Shown: piece after piece, positions 1 through 9,193 of the stretch
Layout: the number at the start of each line of letters is the position of its first letter
How positions within the stretch are numbered: position 1 is the first letter of the stretch
From: Chelatococcus caeni
GTDB taxonomy: Bacteria; Pseudomonadota; Alphaproteobacteria; Rhizobiales; Beijerinckiaceae
DNA: 64,000 nt
Direction: 5' to 3'
Assembly (NCBI RefSeq): GCF_014196925.1
Contig: NZ_JACIEN010000009.1
Coordinates: forward strand, 1-64,000
Notes under the pieces: model-generated
Seen by the model: only the letters and a program-made list of their open reading frames with translations
Told to the model about the DNA's origin: nothing
Databases searched by the model: none
Made by a program: the position numbers and the translations under genes

Positions 1-2619
1 CCGGTGCTGCCGGCGGAGGAGCGGGCGGCGGTGCTCGGGCGGGTGGAAGACACGGCCCGGCCGGTGCCGGCGCGCAGCCTGCCGCAGCTGATCGCCGAGG
101 CGGCGCGGCGGCGGCCGGAGGCGACGGCGCTGATCGCGGGCGAGGAGCGCCTGAGCTACCGGGAGCTCGAAGAGCGGGCGAACCGGCTGGCGCATCATCT
201 GCGCGGGCGCGGCGTTCGGCCGGAGGGGCTGGTGGCGCTGGCGCTGCCGCGGGGCGCGGCGATGGTAGTGGCGCTCCTCGGCGTGATGAAGGCGGGCGGG
301 GCGTATCTGCCGCTCGATCCGGACTATCCGCGGGGGCGGCTGGCGGACATGCTGGCGGATGCGGGCCCGGCGCCGGTGGTGACGCTCCGCGCGACGGCGG
401 CGGCGCTCGGCGAGGTGCTCGCCGGGCGGGAGGTGATCTGTCTCGATGCGCCGGAGATCATCGCGGCGCTGGCGGACGAGCCGGACACGGCGCCGGACGA
501 GGCCGGCCACGACCTCGCCCATCCGGCCTATGTCATCTACACCTCGGGCTCAACCGGACGGCCAAAGGGCGTCGTCGTCACGAGGGCCGGGCTCGCCAAT
601 TTCCTCGCCGGGATGCAGGACCGGCTCGGCTTCGCCGCGACGGACCGGCTCGTCAGCGTCACGACGCTTGGCTTCGACATCGCCGTGCTGGAACTGTTCG
701 GCCCGCTCCTTCGCGGCGGCACGGTCATCCTGCCGCGGCCGGAGGAGGCACGCGATCCGGAAGCCCTGCGCCGGCTCATCGTGACCGAGCGCGCCACGAT
801 GGTGCAGGCGACGCCCTCCCTGTGGCGGGCGCTCGTCGATGCGGGCGAGCTGCCGCCGGTCAGGATCCTCGTCGGCGGCGAAGCGCTCGACGGCGACCTC
901 GCCGAGGCGCTGCTGGCGACGGGATCCGAGGTCGTCAATCTCTACGGGCCGACGGAAACGACCATCTGGTCGACGGCCGGCACGGTCAGGCGCGGCGACA
1001 CGCGCCCGCCGCCGATCGGCGCGCCGATCTGGAACACGACGCTGCATGTGCTCGACCCGGCGCTGCGGCCCGTCGGGCCCGGTGTCGCCGGGGAGCTTTA
1101 TATCGGCGGCTTCGGCCTCGCCCGCGGCTATCGCGGCCGGCCGGACCTGACGGCCGAGCGCTTCGTCGCCGACCCCTTCGGGCCGCCGGGAGCGCGCATG
1201 TACCGCCCCGGCGACATCGTGCGCCGGCGCGCCGATGGCGAGCTCGTCTTCGTCGGCCGGGCGGACCAGCAGGTGAAGATTCGCGGCCATCGCATCGAGC
1301 CGGGCGAGATCGAGGCCGTGCTCAACACCCATGCCGCCGTCGCGCGGGCCGTGGTCATCGCGCGTGAGGACAGGCCGGGCAACCGCCGGCTCGTCGCCTA
1401 TTGCGTCGCCCGGGCGGGGACGGCCATCGACGGCGAGGCGCTGCGGGCCCATGCCGCGGCGCAGCTTCCGGCGCATATGCTGCCGGCGGCCTTCGTCATG
1501 CTGGACAGCCTGCCGCTGACGCCGAACGGCAAGCTCGACCGGCGCGCGCTGCCGGCGCCGCAGCTCGCGCCCGTCGGCACCACGCCCCCGCGCAACGACC
1601 GCGAGGCCTTGCTGTGCCGTCTCTTCGCCGAAGTGCTCGGCCTCGAGGCCGTGGGCATCGACGACGGCTTCTTCGCCCTCGGCGGGCATTCGCTGCTGGC
1701 GACGCGGCTAGTCAATCGCATCAGGCAGGAAGCGGGGATCGAGCTCACGCTGCGCGACCTCTTCGAGCGGCCGACCGTGGCCGACCTTCTCGGCGCGCCG
1801 GCCGCTGCCGCCGGCGGCATGCTCGACGTGCTGCTGCCGTTGCAGCCGCGCGGCAGCGAGCCGCCGCTCTTCTGCATCCATCCCGGCTACGGCCTGTCCT
1901 GGTCCTATGCGGGCCTTGCCCGGCAGCTGGGGCCGGATGTGCCGCTCTACGGCCTGCAGGCCCGCGGCTTCCGCGCCGGCGAGGCCCTGCCGGCGACCGT
2001 TGAGGCGATGGCGCGCGACTATCTCGGCCAGATCCGGGCGGTGCAGCCGCGCGGCCCCTATCGCCTGCTCGGCTGGTCCTTCGGCGGGCTCGTCGCGCAG
2101 GCCCTGGCGACGGCGCTGGAGCAGGCGGGCGAGACGGTGGCGCTGCTCGCCGTTCTCGACAGCTATCCGCTCGCCGACTGGCGCGCACCGCTGCGGATGG
2201 ACCGGGACAGCGCCCGGGCCGCGCTGCTCGACCTCATCGGCTATCGTCCGCCGGAAGGCGAAGAGGACGGCACGGAGGGCTGGGAGGCGGTGCGCGCCTT
2301 CCTCGCCCGCACGCAGAATCCCCTTGCGACGCTGCGCCCGGAGGATTTCGAGCGCATGCTCGCCGTCGCCAACAACAACGCCCGCCTGGCCGGTGCCTTC
2401 CGGCCGCAGCGCTTCGCCGGCGACATCCTGCATGTCGCGGCAACGCTCGGGCGGGAGCCGGATGCGCCGACGGCCGAGGCCTGGGCGCTCCATGTCGCCG
2501 GGCGCGTCGTTTCCCACGACATCGCCTGCGACCACAATTCCATGACCGTTCCGGGGCCGCTGGCCGAGATCGGCGCGATCATCGCCGCCGCCCTTCGTAG
2601 CGCGCGGGCAGACGAATGA
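1..2619 (+). CDS. Nonribosomal peptide synthetase, terminal module (A-PCP-TE), 5' truncated by window
   Basis: This is the last module of a peptide synthetase; the frame is open from base 1, so the protein begins outside the window and the GTG at 4 is probably internal. The adenylation domain spans roughly residues 20-515, with the A3 core YTSGSTGRPKG, YGPTETT and a terminal NGKLDR lysine. Aligned by eye to GrsA, the ten specificity residues read D-I-L-Q-L-G-L-I-W-K, which I recall as the glycine code. A carrier domain follows (LGGHS, Ser attachment site, about residue 563), then a type I thioesterase (about 615-871) with GWSFGG and a late His in CDHNSM. The thioesterase means that this module releases the peptide. 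The HpaB-like gene follows 13 bases later, after a GGAGG site. Family and domains are certain; the glycine call is by-eye inference. Confidence 0.93.
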   Translation, partial: PVLPAEERAAVLGRVEDTARPVPARSLPQLIAEAARRRPEATALIAGEERLSYRELEERANRLAHHLRGRGVRPEGLVALALPRGAAMVVALLGVMKAGGAYLPLDPDYPRGRLADMLADAGPAPVVTLRATAAALGEVLAGREVICLDAPEIIAALADEPDTAPDEAGHDLAHPAYVIYTSGSTGRPKGVVVTRAGLANFLAGMQDRLGFAATDRLVSVTTLGFDIAVLELFGPLLRGGTVILPRPEEARDPEALRRLIVTERATMVQATPSLWRALVDAGELPPVRILVGGEALDGDLAEALLATGSEVVNLYGPTETTIWSTAGTVRRGDTRPPPIGAPIWNTTLHVLDPALRPVGPGVAGELYIGGFGLARGYRGRPDLTAERFVADPFGPPGARMYRPGDIVRRRADGELVFVGRADQQVKIRGHRIEPGEIEAVLNTHAAVARAVVIAREDRPGNRRLVAYCVARAGTAIDGEALRAHAAAQLPAHMLPAAFVMLDSLPLTPNGKLDRRALPAPQLAPVGTTPPRNDREALLCRLFAEVLGLEAVGIDDGFFALGGHSLLATRLVNRIRQEAGIELTLRDLFERPTVADLLGAPAAAAGGMLDVLLPLQPRGSEPPLFCIHPGYGLSWSYAGLARQLGPDVPLYGLQARGFRAGEALPATVEAMARDYLGQIRAVQPRGPYRLLGWSFGGLVAQALATALEQAGETVALLAVLDSYPLADWRAPLRMDRDSARAALLDLIGYRPPEGEEDGTEGWEAVRAFLARTQNPLATLRPEDFERMLAVANNNARLAGAFRPQRFAGDILHVAATLGREPDAPTAEAWALHVAGRVVSHDIACDHNSMTVPGPLAEIGAIIAAALRSARADE

Positions 2620-2632
2620 CGGAGGACGTGCA

Positions 2633-4174
2633 GTGAACGCGAGGACCATGCAGCCGGAAGACAGCGTCGCCAGGGGCGGGCGCCCGTTCACCGGCGCCGA
2701 ATACATCGCCAGCCTGCGCGACGACCGCTCGGTGTACATCAACGGCGAGCGCGTCGCCGACGTGACGACCCATCCCGCCTTCCGCAATTCCGTGCGCTCG
2801 CTCGCCCGGCTCTATGACGCGCTGCACGCGGACGAGCGCGAGGGCAGGGGCGAGCTCACCGTGGCGACGGACGCGGGCGAGGGCTTCACGCATCGCTATT
2901 TCCGCGCCGCCTGCTCGGGGGAGGACCTCGTCGCCCAGCAGCGCGCCATCGCCGGCTGGGCGCGGCTCTGCTACGGCTGGATGGGCCGCACGCCCGACTA
3001 TAAGGCCTCGATCATCAACACGCTCGGCGTCAATGCCGACTATTACGGGCCTTTCGCGGACAATGCGTTGAAGTGGTATGCGCGGGCGCAGAACACGACG
3101 CTGTTCATGAACCACGCCCTCGCCAATCCGCCGATCGACCGGGCAAAGCCGGCGAGCGAGGCGCGCGACGTCTATGTGCGCGTCGAGCGCGAGACGGATG
3201 CCGGGCTCTACGTCTCCGGCGCCAAGGTGGTCGCCACCTCGGCCGCCCTCACCCATTTCAACTTCCTCAGCCATCACGCGACCGTGGCCAAGAGCGACCC
3301 GAGCATGGCCGTGATGTTCTTCACCGCCATGAACGCACCGGGCCTCAAGCTCTTCTGCCGCAACTCCTACGAATATGCGGCGCATGTCGCCTCGACGCCC
3401 TATGACTCGCCGCTCGCCTCGCGCTTCGACGAGAACGACGCCATCCTCGTGCTCGACAATGTCTTCGTGCCCTGGGAGAACGTGCTGGTGCACGGCCCGG
3501 CGCACCATCCGGTCAATTTCACGCTCGATTCCGGCTATCTGCACGGCACCTGCTTTCACGGCTGCACGCGCTTTGCCGTGAAGCTCGACTTCCTTACCGG
3601 CCTCCTGACCAAGGCCCTGCACGCGACGAGCGGCGATGAGTTCCGAGGCAACCAGGTGCTGCTCGGGGAGGTGATCGCGCTGCGGCACCTCTTCTGGTCC
3701 CTGTCGGATGCCATGGCGCTGAAGCCGCAGGCCTGGACCGGCGGCGCCGTGCTGCCGGGGCTCACGGCCGCGCAGGCCTATCGCGCCCTGGCGCCCGACG
3801 CCTATGGCCGGGTGAAGGAGATCGTGCACAAGATCGTCGCCTCGGCGCTGATCTATCTGCCGTCGTCGGCCAGAGACTTCCAGAACCCGGAGATCGACCC
3901 CTATCTCGCGCGCTTCGTGCGTGGCTCCAACGGCATCGGCTACAAGGAGCGCATCAAGATCATGAAGCTGATGTGGGATGCGGTCGGCTCGGAATTCGCC
4001 GGCCGGCACGAGCTCTACGAGCGCAACTACGCCGGCAACCACGAGGAGATCAAGCTGCAGCTGCCGGCGCTGGCGCGGGCCGACGGATCCATGGCGGCCA
4101 TGCTGTCGCTGGTCGACCAGTGCCTCGGCGACTATGACGAGAACGGCTGGCTCACCGAGACGTGGCTGGCCTGA
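2633..4174 (+). CDS. HpaB-family FADH2-dependent aromatic hydroxylase, likely tailoring enzyme
   Basis: The 513-residue protein belongs to the 4-hydroxyphenylacetate 3-monooxygenase (HpaB/PvcC) family, which uses reduced flavin and O2 to ortho-hydroxylate phenols. Family signs are its length, the N-terminal block [13 protein letters not shown], a central stretch of His and Asn residues around 165-185, and the [11 protein letters not shown] segment typical of the acyl-CoA-dehydrogenase-like fold. The start is GTG, with GGAGG seven bases upstream. Members inside NRPS operons hydroxylate tyrosine-like or other aromatic building blocks, often giving catechols. Whether it acts on a free or carrier-bound substrate cannot be told. 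No HpaC-type flavin reductase is seen in the window, so reduced flavin must come from elsewhere. Confidence 0.88.
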   Translation: MNARTMQPEDSVARGGRPFTGAEYIASLRDDRSVYINGERVADVTTHPAFRNSVRSLARLYDALHADEREGRGELTVATDAGEGFTHRYFRAACSGEDLVAQQRAIAGWARLCYGWMGRTPDYKASIINTLGVNADYYGPFADNALKWYARAQNTTLFMNHALANPPIDRAKPASEARDVYVRVERETDAGLYVSGAKVVATSAALTHFNFLSHHATVAKSDPSMAVMFFTAMNAPGLKLFCRNSYEYAAHVASTPYDSPLASRFDENDAILVLDNVFVPWENVLVHGPAHHPVNFTLDSGYLHGTCFHGCTRFAVKLDFLTGLLTKALHATSGDEFRGNQVLLGEVIALRHLFWSLSDAMALKPQAWTGGAVLPGLTAAQAYRALAPDAYGRVKEIVHKIVASALIYLPSSARDFQNPEIDPYLARFVRGSNGIGYKERIKIMKLMWDAVGSEFAGRHELYERNYAGNHEEIKLQLPALARADGSMAAMLSLVDQCLGDYDENGWLTETWLA

Positions 4175-4197
4175 GCGGAAGTGAGAGGAGTGAGCGC

Positions 4198-4407
4198 ATG
4201 GCCAATCCCTTCGACGATGAGGACGGCGTCTTCCTGGTGCTCGTCAACGACGAGGGCCAGCATTCGCTCTGGCCGTCCTTCGCGGACGTGCCCGCGGGCT
4301 GGCAGACGGTGCACGGGCCGGCCGCCCGCCAGGAATGCCTCGATTATGTGTCGGCCCACTGGACCGACATGCGCCCGCGCAGCTTGATCGCGGCCGAAGA
4401 GACGTGA
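4198..4407 (+). CDS. MbtH-like protein
   Basis: This 69-residue protein has the MbtH hallmarks: N-terminal NPFDDEDG, the [10 protein letters not shown] block, an internal W-x-x-V and the C-terminal WTDMRPRSL. MbtH-like proteins bind NRPS adenylation domains and are often needed for their solubility or activity, so the likely partner is the synthetase of this operon. The ATG at 4198 was chosen because GAGAGGAG lies just upstream and the family begins with this NPF block. An in-frame GTG/ATG further upstream would add a non-conserved serine/arginine-rich extension overlapping the hydroxylase gene. Confidence 0.95.
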   Translation: MANPFDDEDGVFLVLVNDEGQHSLWPSFADVPAGWQTVHGPAARQECLDYVSAHWTDMRPRSLIAAEET

Positions 4408-4444
4408 TCCATTGCGCCAACAGGCTCGGGGCTGCGGCTGATTC

Positions 4445-6115
4445 ATGAAATTCTTCAGGCTTCTCTACGAAGAGGCGGGCGAGGGTCGCCTTCAGCTCCT
4501 CATCATCTCGCTCGTGCCGGGCATCGCCATGGCGCTCGTCATCGCGGTCGTCAGCACGGTGACGGACTACGAGCAGTCGGAGGGCCTGCAGTGGCAGCTC
4601 CTCGCCTTCTTCGTCCTCGGCTGCGCCGTCGTCCTGTTCACCATGAACAGGGCGCTCAACGCCATGACGGCAATCGTCGCCGGCTATCTCAGCCGCATGC
4701 GCATCCACATCGCCGACCAGGTGCGCAGCCTCAATCTCTCCGCCTTCGAGAACATCGGCATCGTCCGCATCCGCAATGCCGTCGGCCATGACCTGCAGAC
4801 CGTGGAGGAGACGGCGCCGGCCGTCGTCGGGCTCATCTATTTCACGATGCAGCTCATCGTCTCGGCCATCTACATCGGCTATCTGTCGCCGACGGCCTTC
4901 GCCGTGACGATGGTGTTCCTCGCCGGCGCCGTCTATTTCTACCGGCGCAGCTATGCCGACGCGGAGAACCTGTGGCGACGCGCCAGCGCAGGCGAAGCGG
5001 CCTTCCACAAGAGCTTCGAGCACCTCCTCGGCGGCTTCAAGGAGGTGAAGCTCAACTCGAGCCGCAGCGAGGACCTCTACGCCAACTACATCGTCGCCCG
5101 CTCGGAACTGGTGGAAGACCTGCGCATCCGCTCCGGCAGGCGCTTCAACCACGGCCAGTCGATCAGCGACGTCTTCTTCTATGCCCTGATGGGGGCGATG
5201 GTCTTCGCCATCCCGCACTATGTCACCGACCTCTCGGTGCCCGGCAAGATCATCACCGTCATCGTCTTCTCGAGCGGCGCCATCACCAGCATCGTGCGCA
5301 CCCTGCCCATGGTCTCCCGCGCCAACCTCGCGGTCGAGAGCCTCGAGGCGCTCGACGAGGAGTTCGCCCGGCGCGTCAAGGAGGCGGAGAAGCCGGTGAT
5401 CACGGAGCCGGCCTCGCTCGGCAGCGGCCTCACCATGCGCCGGCTCGCCTATCGCTACGACGCGCGGGACGGCGAGCGCGGCTTCTCGGTCGGCCCCTGC
5501 GACCTCGACATCGACGCCGGCGAGCTCGTCTTCATCGTCGGCGGCAACGGCAGCGGCAAGTCGACCTTCGTCAAGCTGATGACGCGGCTCTACGAGCCGA
5601 GCGACGGCGTCCTCCTCTGGGACGGGGCGGCGGTCGCGAATGGCAATGTCGAGGCCTATCGCAGCCTGTTCTCGGTCATCTTCACCGATTTCCACCTGTT
5701 CGACCGGCTCTATGGCATCGACGACATCGACCCGGCCCGCGTGCACGCCCTGCTCAAGGACATGCAGCTGGCCGACAAGGTCGCCTTCCGCAACGGGCGC
5801 TTCAGCACCACCGACCTGTCGACGGGGCAGCGCAAGCGCCTTGCGATGATCGTCGCCCTGCTCGAGGAGCGGCCGGTCTGCGTCTTCGACGAATGGGCGG
5901 CCGACCAGGATCCGGATTTCCGGCGCAGCTACTACGAGGCGCTGCTGCCGCGCCTCAAGGCCGAGGGGCGCACGGTCATCGCCATCACGCATGACGACCG
6001 CTACTTCCATCTCGCCGACAAGCTGGTGTGGATGGAGGAGGGGCGCATCGTGCGGGTCGATGCGCCGCAACGCGCCCTTGCCGACGCCGATGATGGTCCC
6101 CCGCTCCACCCCTGA
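4445..6115 (+). CDS. Cyclic peptide/siderophore-type ABC exporter (fused membrane and ATPase domains)
   Basis: The 556-residue half-transporter resembles the SyrD/PvdE/YojI family of peptide exporters. Residues 1 to about 300 hold roughly six membrane segments. The ATPase domain has Walker A GGNGSGKST (about 365-373), the signature LSTGQRKRL, and Walker B VCVFDEWAADQDP, which is characteristic of this family. The switch His lies in AITHDDRYFH. Such proteins act as dimers in the inner membrane and move nonribosomal peptides or their precursors to the periplasm. Position between MbtH and the phosphopantetheinyl transferase supports export of the product made here. The start ATG at 4445 lies 37 bases after the MbtH gene. 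Confidence 0.92.
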   Translation: MKFFRLLYEEAGEGRLQLLIISLVPGIAMALVIAVVSTVTDYEQSEGLQWQLLAFFVLGCAVVLFTMNRALNAMTAIVAGYLSRMRIHIADQVRSLNLSAFENIGIVRIRNAVGHDLQTVEETAPAVVGLIYFTMQLIVSAIYIGYLSPTAFAVTMVFLAGAVYFYRRSYADAENLWRRASAGEAAFHKSFEHLLGGFKEVKLNSSRSEDLYANYIVARSELVEDLRIRSGRRFNHGQSISDVFFYALMGAMVFAIPHYVTDLSVPGKIITVIVFSSGAITSIVRTLPMVSRANLAVESLEALDEEFARRVKEAEKPVITEPASLGSGLTMRRLAYRYDARDGERGFSVGPCDLDIDAGELVFIVGGNGSGKSTFVKLMTRLYEPSDGVLLWDGAAVANGNVEAYRSLFSVIFTDFHLFDRLYGIDDIDPARVHALLKDMQLADKVAFRNGRFSTTDLSTGQRKRLAMIVALLEERPVCVFDEWAADQDPDFRRSYYEALLPRLKAEGRTVIAITHDDRYFHLADKLVWMEEGRIVRVDAPQRALADADDGPPLHP

Positions 6116-6860
6116 TGCCGGCGCTCCGCGCCATTGGCCGATCGGGCCGGGCGCGCCGCCCTGGCCCGGGGACGGCGAGGTGCACGTCTGGAGCGCGGCT
6201 CTCGACGAGGGCGACTGGGCGGAGAGGGTGCTAGGCCCCGACGAGCAGGCGAAGGCCGCGAGCTACCGCTTTATCCGCGATGCCGAGCGTTTCAGCCGTG
6301 CACGGACCCTGCGGCGCCTCGTGCTTGCGCGCTACCTCGGCTGCGCGCCCGGTGACATCGCCTTCGGCGAAACCGGCATCAGGCGTCCGTGCCTTGCCCA
6401 TCGGGGAGGGGCGCTTGGCCAGGGCCTCGATTTCAATGCCTCGCGCAGCGCCGACATGGCGCTGGTCGCCGTCGCAGCCGGCATGCGTGTCGGCATCGAC
6501 ATCGAGGTGGCACGCGCCATGGACGATATCGACGACATCGCCCGACAGCATTTCCATGCACGTGAATGGCGCGCCATCGTCGCCGAACGCGACCCGGCCG
6601 CAAAGCAGGATGCCTTCCTGCGCTGCTGGACGCGCAAGGAGGCACTGACCAAGGCCATGGGCGTCGGACTGCACGCGCCGCTCGACACCTTCGCCGTCGG
6701 CACGGCGCCCGAGGGGGCGACGTTCCGGCCGCTCTTCGACGCCGGCGCGACCGGGCAGCCGGGGTGGTGGCTCACCGACTTGTCGGCGCCGCCGGCCTAT
6801 GCGGCCCTTGCCGCCGACGGCGCTCCGGCGCGGGTGCATCTGTGGCGCATGCGCGTCTGA
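6090..6860 (+). CDS. Sfp-type 4'-phosphopantetheinyl transferase
   Basis: This enzyme transfers the phosphopantetheine arm from CoA to carrier-protein serines and so would activate the NRPS. The family motifs are clear: VGIDIEVARAMDDID (Mg-binding Asp and Glu) and FLRCWTRKEALTKAMGVGL (the WxxKEAxxK motif). The start is uncertain: tandem ATGs at 6090 and 6093 overlap the exporter gene by about 25 bases and give about 256 residues, the normal length for the family. An upstream in-frame ATG at 6060 is possible. Overlap with the exporter indicates translational coupling and a shared transcript. Confidence 0.9.
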   Translation: MMVPRSTPDAGAPRHWPIGPGAPPWPGDGEVHVWSAALDEGDWAERVLGPDEQAKAASYRFIRDAERFSRARTLRRLVLARYLGCAPGDIAFGETGIRRPCLAHRGGALGQGLDFNASRSADMALVAVAAGMRVGIDIEVARAMDDIDDIARQHFHAREWRAIVAERDPAAKQDAFLRCWTRKEALTKAMGVGLHAPLDTFAVGTAPEGATFRPLFDAGATGQPGWWLTDLSAPPAYAALAADGAPARVHLWRMRV

Positions 6861-6873
6861 CCGTAGCGCGACC

Positions 6874-7053
6874 TTACTGCCGCGCCACATCACTCGGGTG
6901 CGGAGAGAGCAGCACCAGCGCCAGGAACACGAGAATGGGTGTCAGGAACACGCTGGCGATCAGCGTGCCGAGGAAGCCGAGCTGCGTGTGCCGCCCGCGG
7001 AAAGCCACGAGCAGGCACAGCAGCGCATAGATGGCGATCGGGATGGCGACCAT
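6874..7053 (-). CDS. Small two-helix membrane protein
   Basis: This 59-residue protein has two hydrophobic segments (about 1-17 and 26-49) separated by a short basic, hydrophilic turn with FRGRHTQ. It ends in a polar tail. It was found by reading the minus strand between the transferase and DUF697 genes. Its ATG shares one base with the TAA of the upstream DUF697 gene (TAATG), a strong sign of coupled translation, so it is probably real. I recognise no family. It is likely a partner of the SPFH/DUF697 proteins in the inner membrane. Confidence 0.7.
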   Translation of the reverse strand: MVAIPIAIYALLCLLVAFRGRHTQLGFLGTLIASVFLTPILVFLALVLLSPHPSDVARQ

Positions 7054-7667
7054 TACGCCCCCGCTTCCACCGTCGCCGGCTTGGCGGCCTTGGCCGGCCG
7101 CTTCTTGACGACGACGACCTCCTCGATGTCCTCGGCCTCTTCCTCGGCTACCTTCTTGCCGCGCTTCATCATCTCGCGGAAATAGGCGCGGTAGGCGCCG
7201 GGATCGAGGTCAAGGAAGGTGCCGTTCGATTCGAAATGCTGCTGGAACACCTTGCCGATGGCATAGGTGAAGGCGCCGATCGAGACGCTGGTGCCGGCGA
7301 CGCCGACGGCGGTGCCGAGGACGGGGATCGCCTTCACGAAGCTCATCGCGGCGATCGCGCCCGCACCGACGGCGCCGAGGCTGCCGAAGAGCGCGGTGAT
7401 GGTCGACTTCGCCGCATTCTCGCGGAAGGGCACGCCATAGAGCTGCGACAGGCGCCGCACCAGGTTGAGCTGCGTGCCGAAGGCGAGGACCATGTCGATG
7501 CCGGGGCCCGGCACGAGGCCGGAGGCGGCACCCACGAGGACGTGGTCCTTGATGATCTTCTCGGCCCGCTTCAGCCGCTCTTCCGGACTGACCGCGCCGG
7601 TCTCCACCTGCCCGTCGGTCTCTTCGACGAGATGCACCTTCTGGCCTGCGTCGTTGACAGAATTCAT
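7053..7667 (-). CDS. DUF697 (YcjF-like) family protein
   Basis: The 204-residue protein carries a DUF697 domain (about residues 25-165). Visible features are the block GLVPGPGIDMVLAFGTQLNLV, two Gly/Ala-rich hydrophobic segments consistent with membrane insertion, and a conserved basic region before the tail. The C-terminus is acidic and then Lys-rich (EEEAEDIEEVVVVKKRP), as in a cytoplasmic tail. The ATG at 7667 is preceded by GAGGAGG, which rules out a longer upstream reading. No biochemical function is established for the family to my knowledge. It sits between an SPFH protein and a small membrane protein, and the three look like one membrane-associated unit. Confidence 0.85.
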   Translation of the reverse strand: MNSVNDAGQKVHLVEETDGQVETGAVSPEERLKRAEKIIKDHVLVGAASGLVPGPGIDMVLAFGTQLNLVRRLSQLYGVPFRENAAKSTITALFGSLGAVGAGAIAAMSFVKAIPVLGTAVGVAGTSVSIGAFTYAIGKVFQQHFESNGTFLDLDPGAYRAYFREMMKRGKKVAEEEAEDIEEVVVVKKRPAKAAKPATVEAGA

Positions 7668-7719
7668 GACTGCCTCCTCGTCTTTCGTCCGTGTGCCGGC
7701 GCTCCGGCGGCTCTTCGGT

Positions 7720-8856
7720 TCAACTGCCGTCGCGGGTGCCCTGGGGCTGCCGAGGCGGTACACGCGTCGATGCCGGTTCGGGGCGCGTCGTGCCGGTCCC
7801 GGTTGCATCGCTGTCGGATGGTCCTGCCGTCTGCGAGGTCTCGCGCGATCCGTCACGCGGCGCAGGCGCCTCGGAGGTCGAGCCGGGCGAACCCGGCCGG
7901 ATCGGGAACAGGGGCGGCAGGCCGTCGAAGGACGGCAGGCGGTGGGTCTCGGGATCGACGGCCGGCGGCGCCGGCATGTTCGGCTGGGTGGCGATGTCGC
8001 TGCCGAGGATGAGCGGCAGCTGATCCTTGCCGCCGCCGACGATGACCACCTTGCTGTTGTTGGAGCGGGCGATCTGCACCGTCGCCTCGATGCCCCGCCA
8101 GGTCAGAAGCTGCGGCGAGAGCGCGTCGGCCACGATCGAGTAGAAGGTCTGGATGCCGACGGCCTCGATGCGCTTGCGCTCGGCCTCCTTCTTCTCCTGA
8201 TCGATGATGTATTCGTAGGCCTGGGCGTTCTGCTCCTGCGTCAGCTTGTTCGTGATCGCGGTGTTCAGCGTATCGGGCAGGTCGATGTTGCGGATGACGA
8301 CGCCCTGGTAGGTGATGAGATCGACCGGCGAATCCTGCAGTTCCAGGAGGATGTCCCGCTCGAGCTTGCTGACCTCGATGCGGTAGAGGTCGTGCGGGCC
8401 GAACTTGCCGATCACGGCGCGCACGGCCTCGATGGTCAGCGGCTTGACGAGCCGCTCGACGTAGTCGGGCCCGACCTGCTGGTGGAGGACGCCGGCCTTT
8501 TCCGCCTGGGGACGGAAGAGCACCGTGACGTCGATGTTGATGCTGAGGCCGTCATGGGCCAGGCCGTGGACGCGCTCTTCCTGCGCCTGGGTACGCACCT
8601 CGTAGCGGTAGATGGTGTTCCAGGGCCATTTGATGCCGAGACCTTCGCGATAGACGAAGGTCGTCTCGGTGCCGGTGGTCAGCACGCGGAAGAGGACGCC
8701 GACCTCGCCCGGGCGGATGATGAAGAAGGTGAACGGCCACAGCAGCAGCGCCAGGAGGCCGAAGAAGAGCGTAAAGGCGATGATCTTGTCGCCGCGCTTC
8801 AGGCGAAAGTCGCGCCGCTTGCGTGCCGCCGCAGGCCTTGCATCGGCGAGGGTCAT
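7720..8856 (-). CDS. SPFH/prohibitin-family membrane protein
   Basis: This 378-residue protein has one N-terminal membrane helix (about residues 27-47) followed by an SPFH domain (about 48-250: RPGEVGVLFR, GLGIKWPW, then the strand and helix pattern with the conserved VVIRNIDLP). A charged coiled-coil region with NAQAYEYIIDQEKKEAERKR follows. The last 90 residues are Pro/Ser/Thr-rich and look disordered. SPFH proteins form large oligomers that organise membrane microdomains or regulate proteases. It is the first gene of a minus-strand unit with DUF697 and a small membrane protein. The start ATG at 8856 lacks a strong ribosome site, so a nearby alternative start is possible. Confidence 0.88.
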   Translation of the reverse strand: MTLADARPAAARKRRDFRLKRGDKIIAFTLFFGLLALLLWPFTFFIIRPGEVGVLFRVLTTGTETTFVYREGLGIKWPWNTIYRYEVRTQAQEERVHGLAHDGLSINIDVTVLFRPQAEKAGVLHQQVGPDYVERLVKPLTIEAVRAVIGKFGPHDLYRIEVSKLERDILLELQDSPVDLITYQGVVIRNIDLPDTLNTAITNKLTQEQNAQAYEYIIDQEKKEAERKRIEAVGIQTFYSIVADALSPQLLTWRGIEATVQIARSNNSKVVIVGGGKDQLPLILGSDIATQPNMPAPPAVDPETHRLPSFDGLPPLFPIRPGSPGSTSEAPAPRDGSRETSQTAGPSDSDATGTGTTRPEPASTRVPPRQPQGTRDGS

Positions 8857-8958
8857 CGGCGCGCCCCGCCGCGGAGCGAGCGCCTCCGGGCGCCCGGCGG
8901 GGCCGGCTCACGACGAACACTCCCTGTCTGCATGAGCACGGGCACGGCTTGCATCAAT

Positions 8959-9020
8959 CCTGATCTTCGGGGCGAAGCCCACACCATTCGCGAATGCTGG
9001 CTGAAACTTGCAAGATCAGG
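8959..9020. promoter_or_regulatory. Nested inverted repeats in a 337-base divergent intergenic region
   Basis: The gap 8857-9193 lies between the divergent SPFH and methyltransferase genes and has no convincing coding sequence. Inside it, CCTGATCTT at 8959-8967 is matched exactly by AAGATCAGG at 9012-9020. The perfect palindrome CATTCGCGAATG at 8985-8996 sits almost exactly at their centre. This could be an operator for either gene or a cruciform/hairpin. I could not fix a promoter with confidence. Confidence 0.4.
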
Positions 9021-9193
9021 CGTGGCGCGCAAGTCTAAATCGTATTTCCTGTATCGACTCGCCGGGATTTCGGGCATCTTGCCGCCTCGTCCGGATGCGG
9101 GGCAAGCAAGTGCTCCGTTTCGCCGGCGAAAGACCGTCATCCGGCGGCGTCGTACATCACCCGATCGCGAAAGATGGACCCGGAGGTCCCGAA

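Noticed and set aside
9008-9193. N-terminal extension of the methyltransferase
   Set aside because: The extension is Arg/Gly-rich with no family similarity, and a GTG at 9194 has a good GGAGG site.
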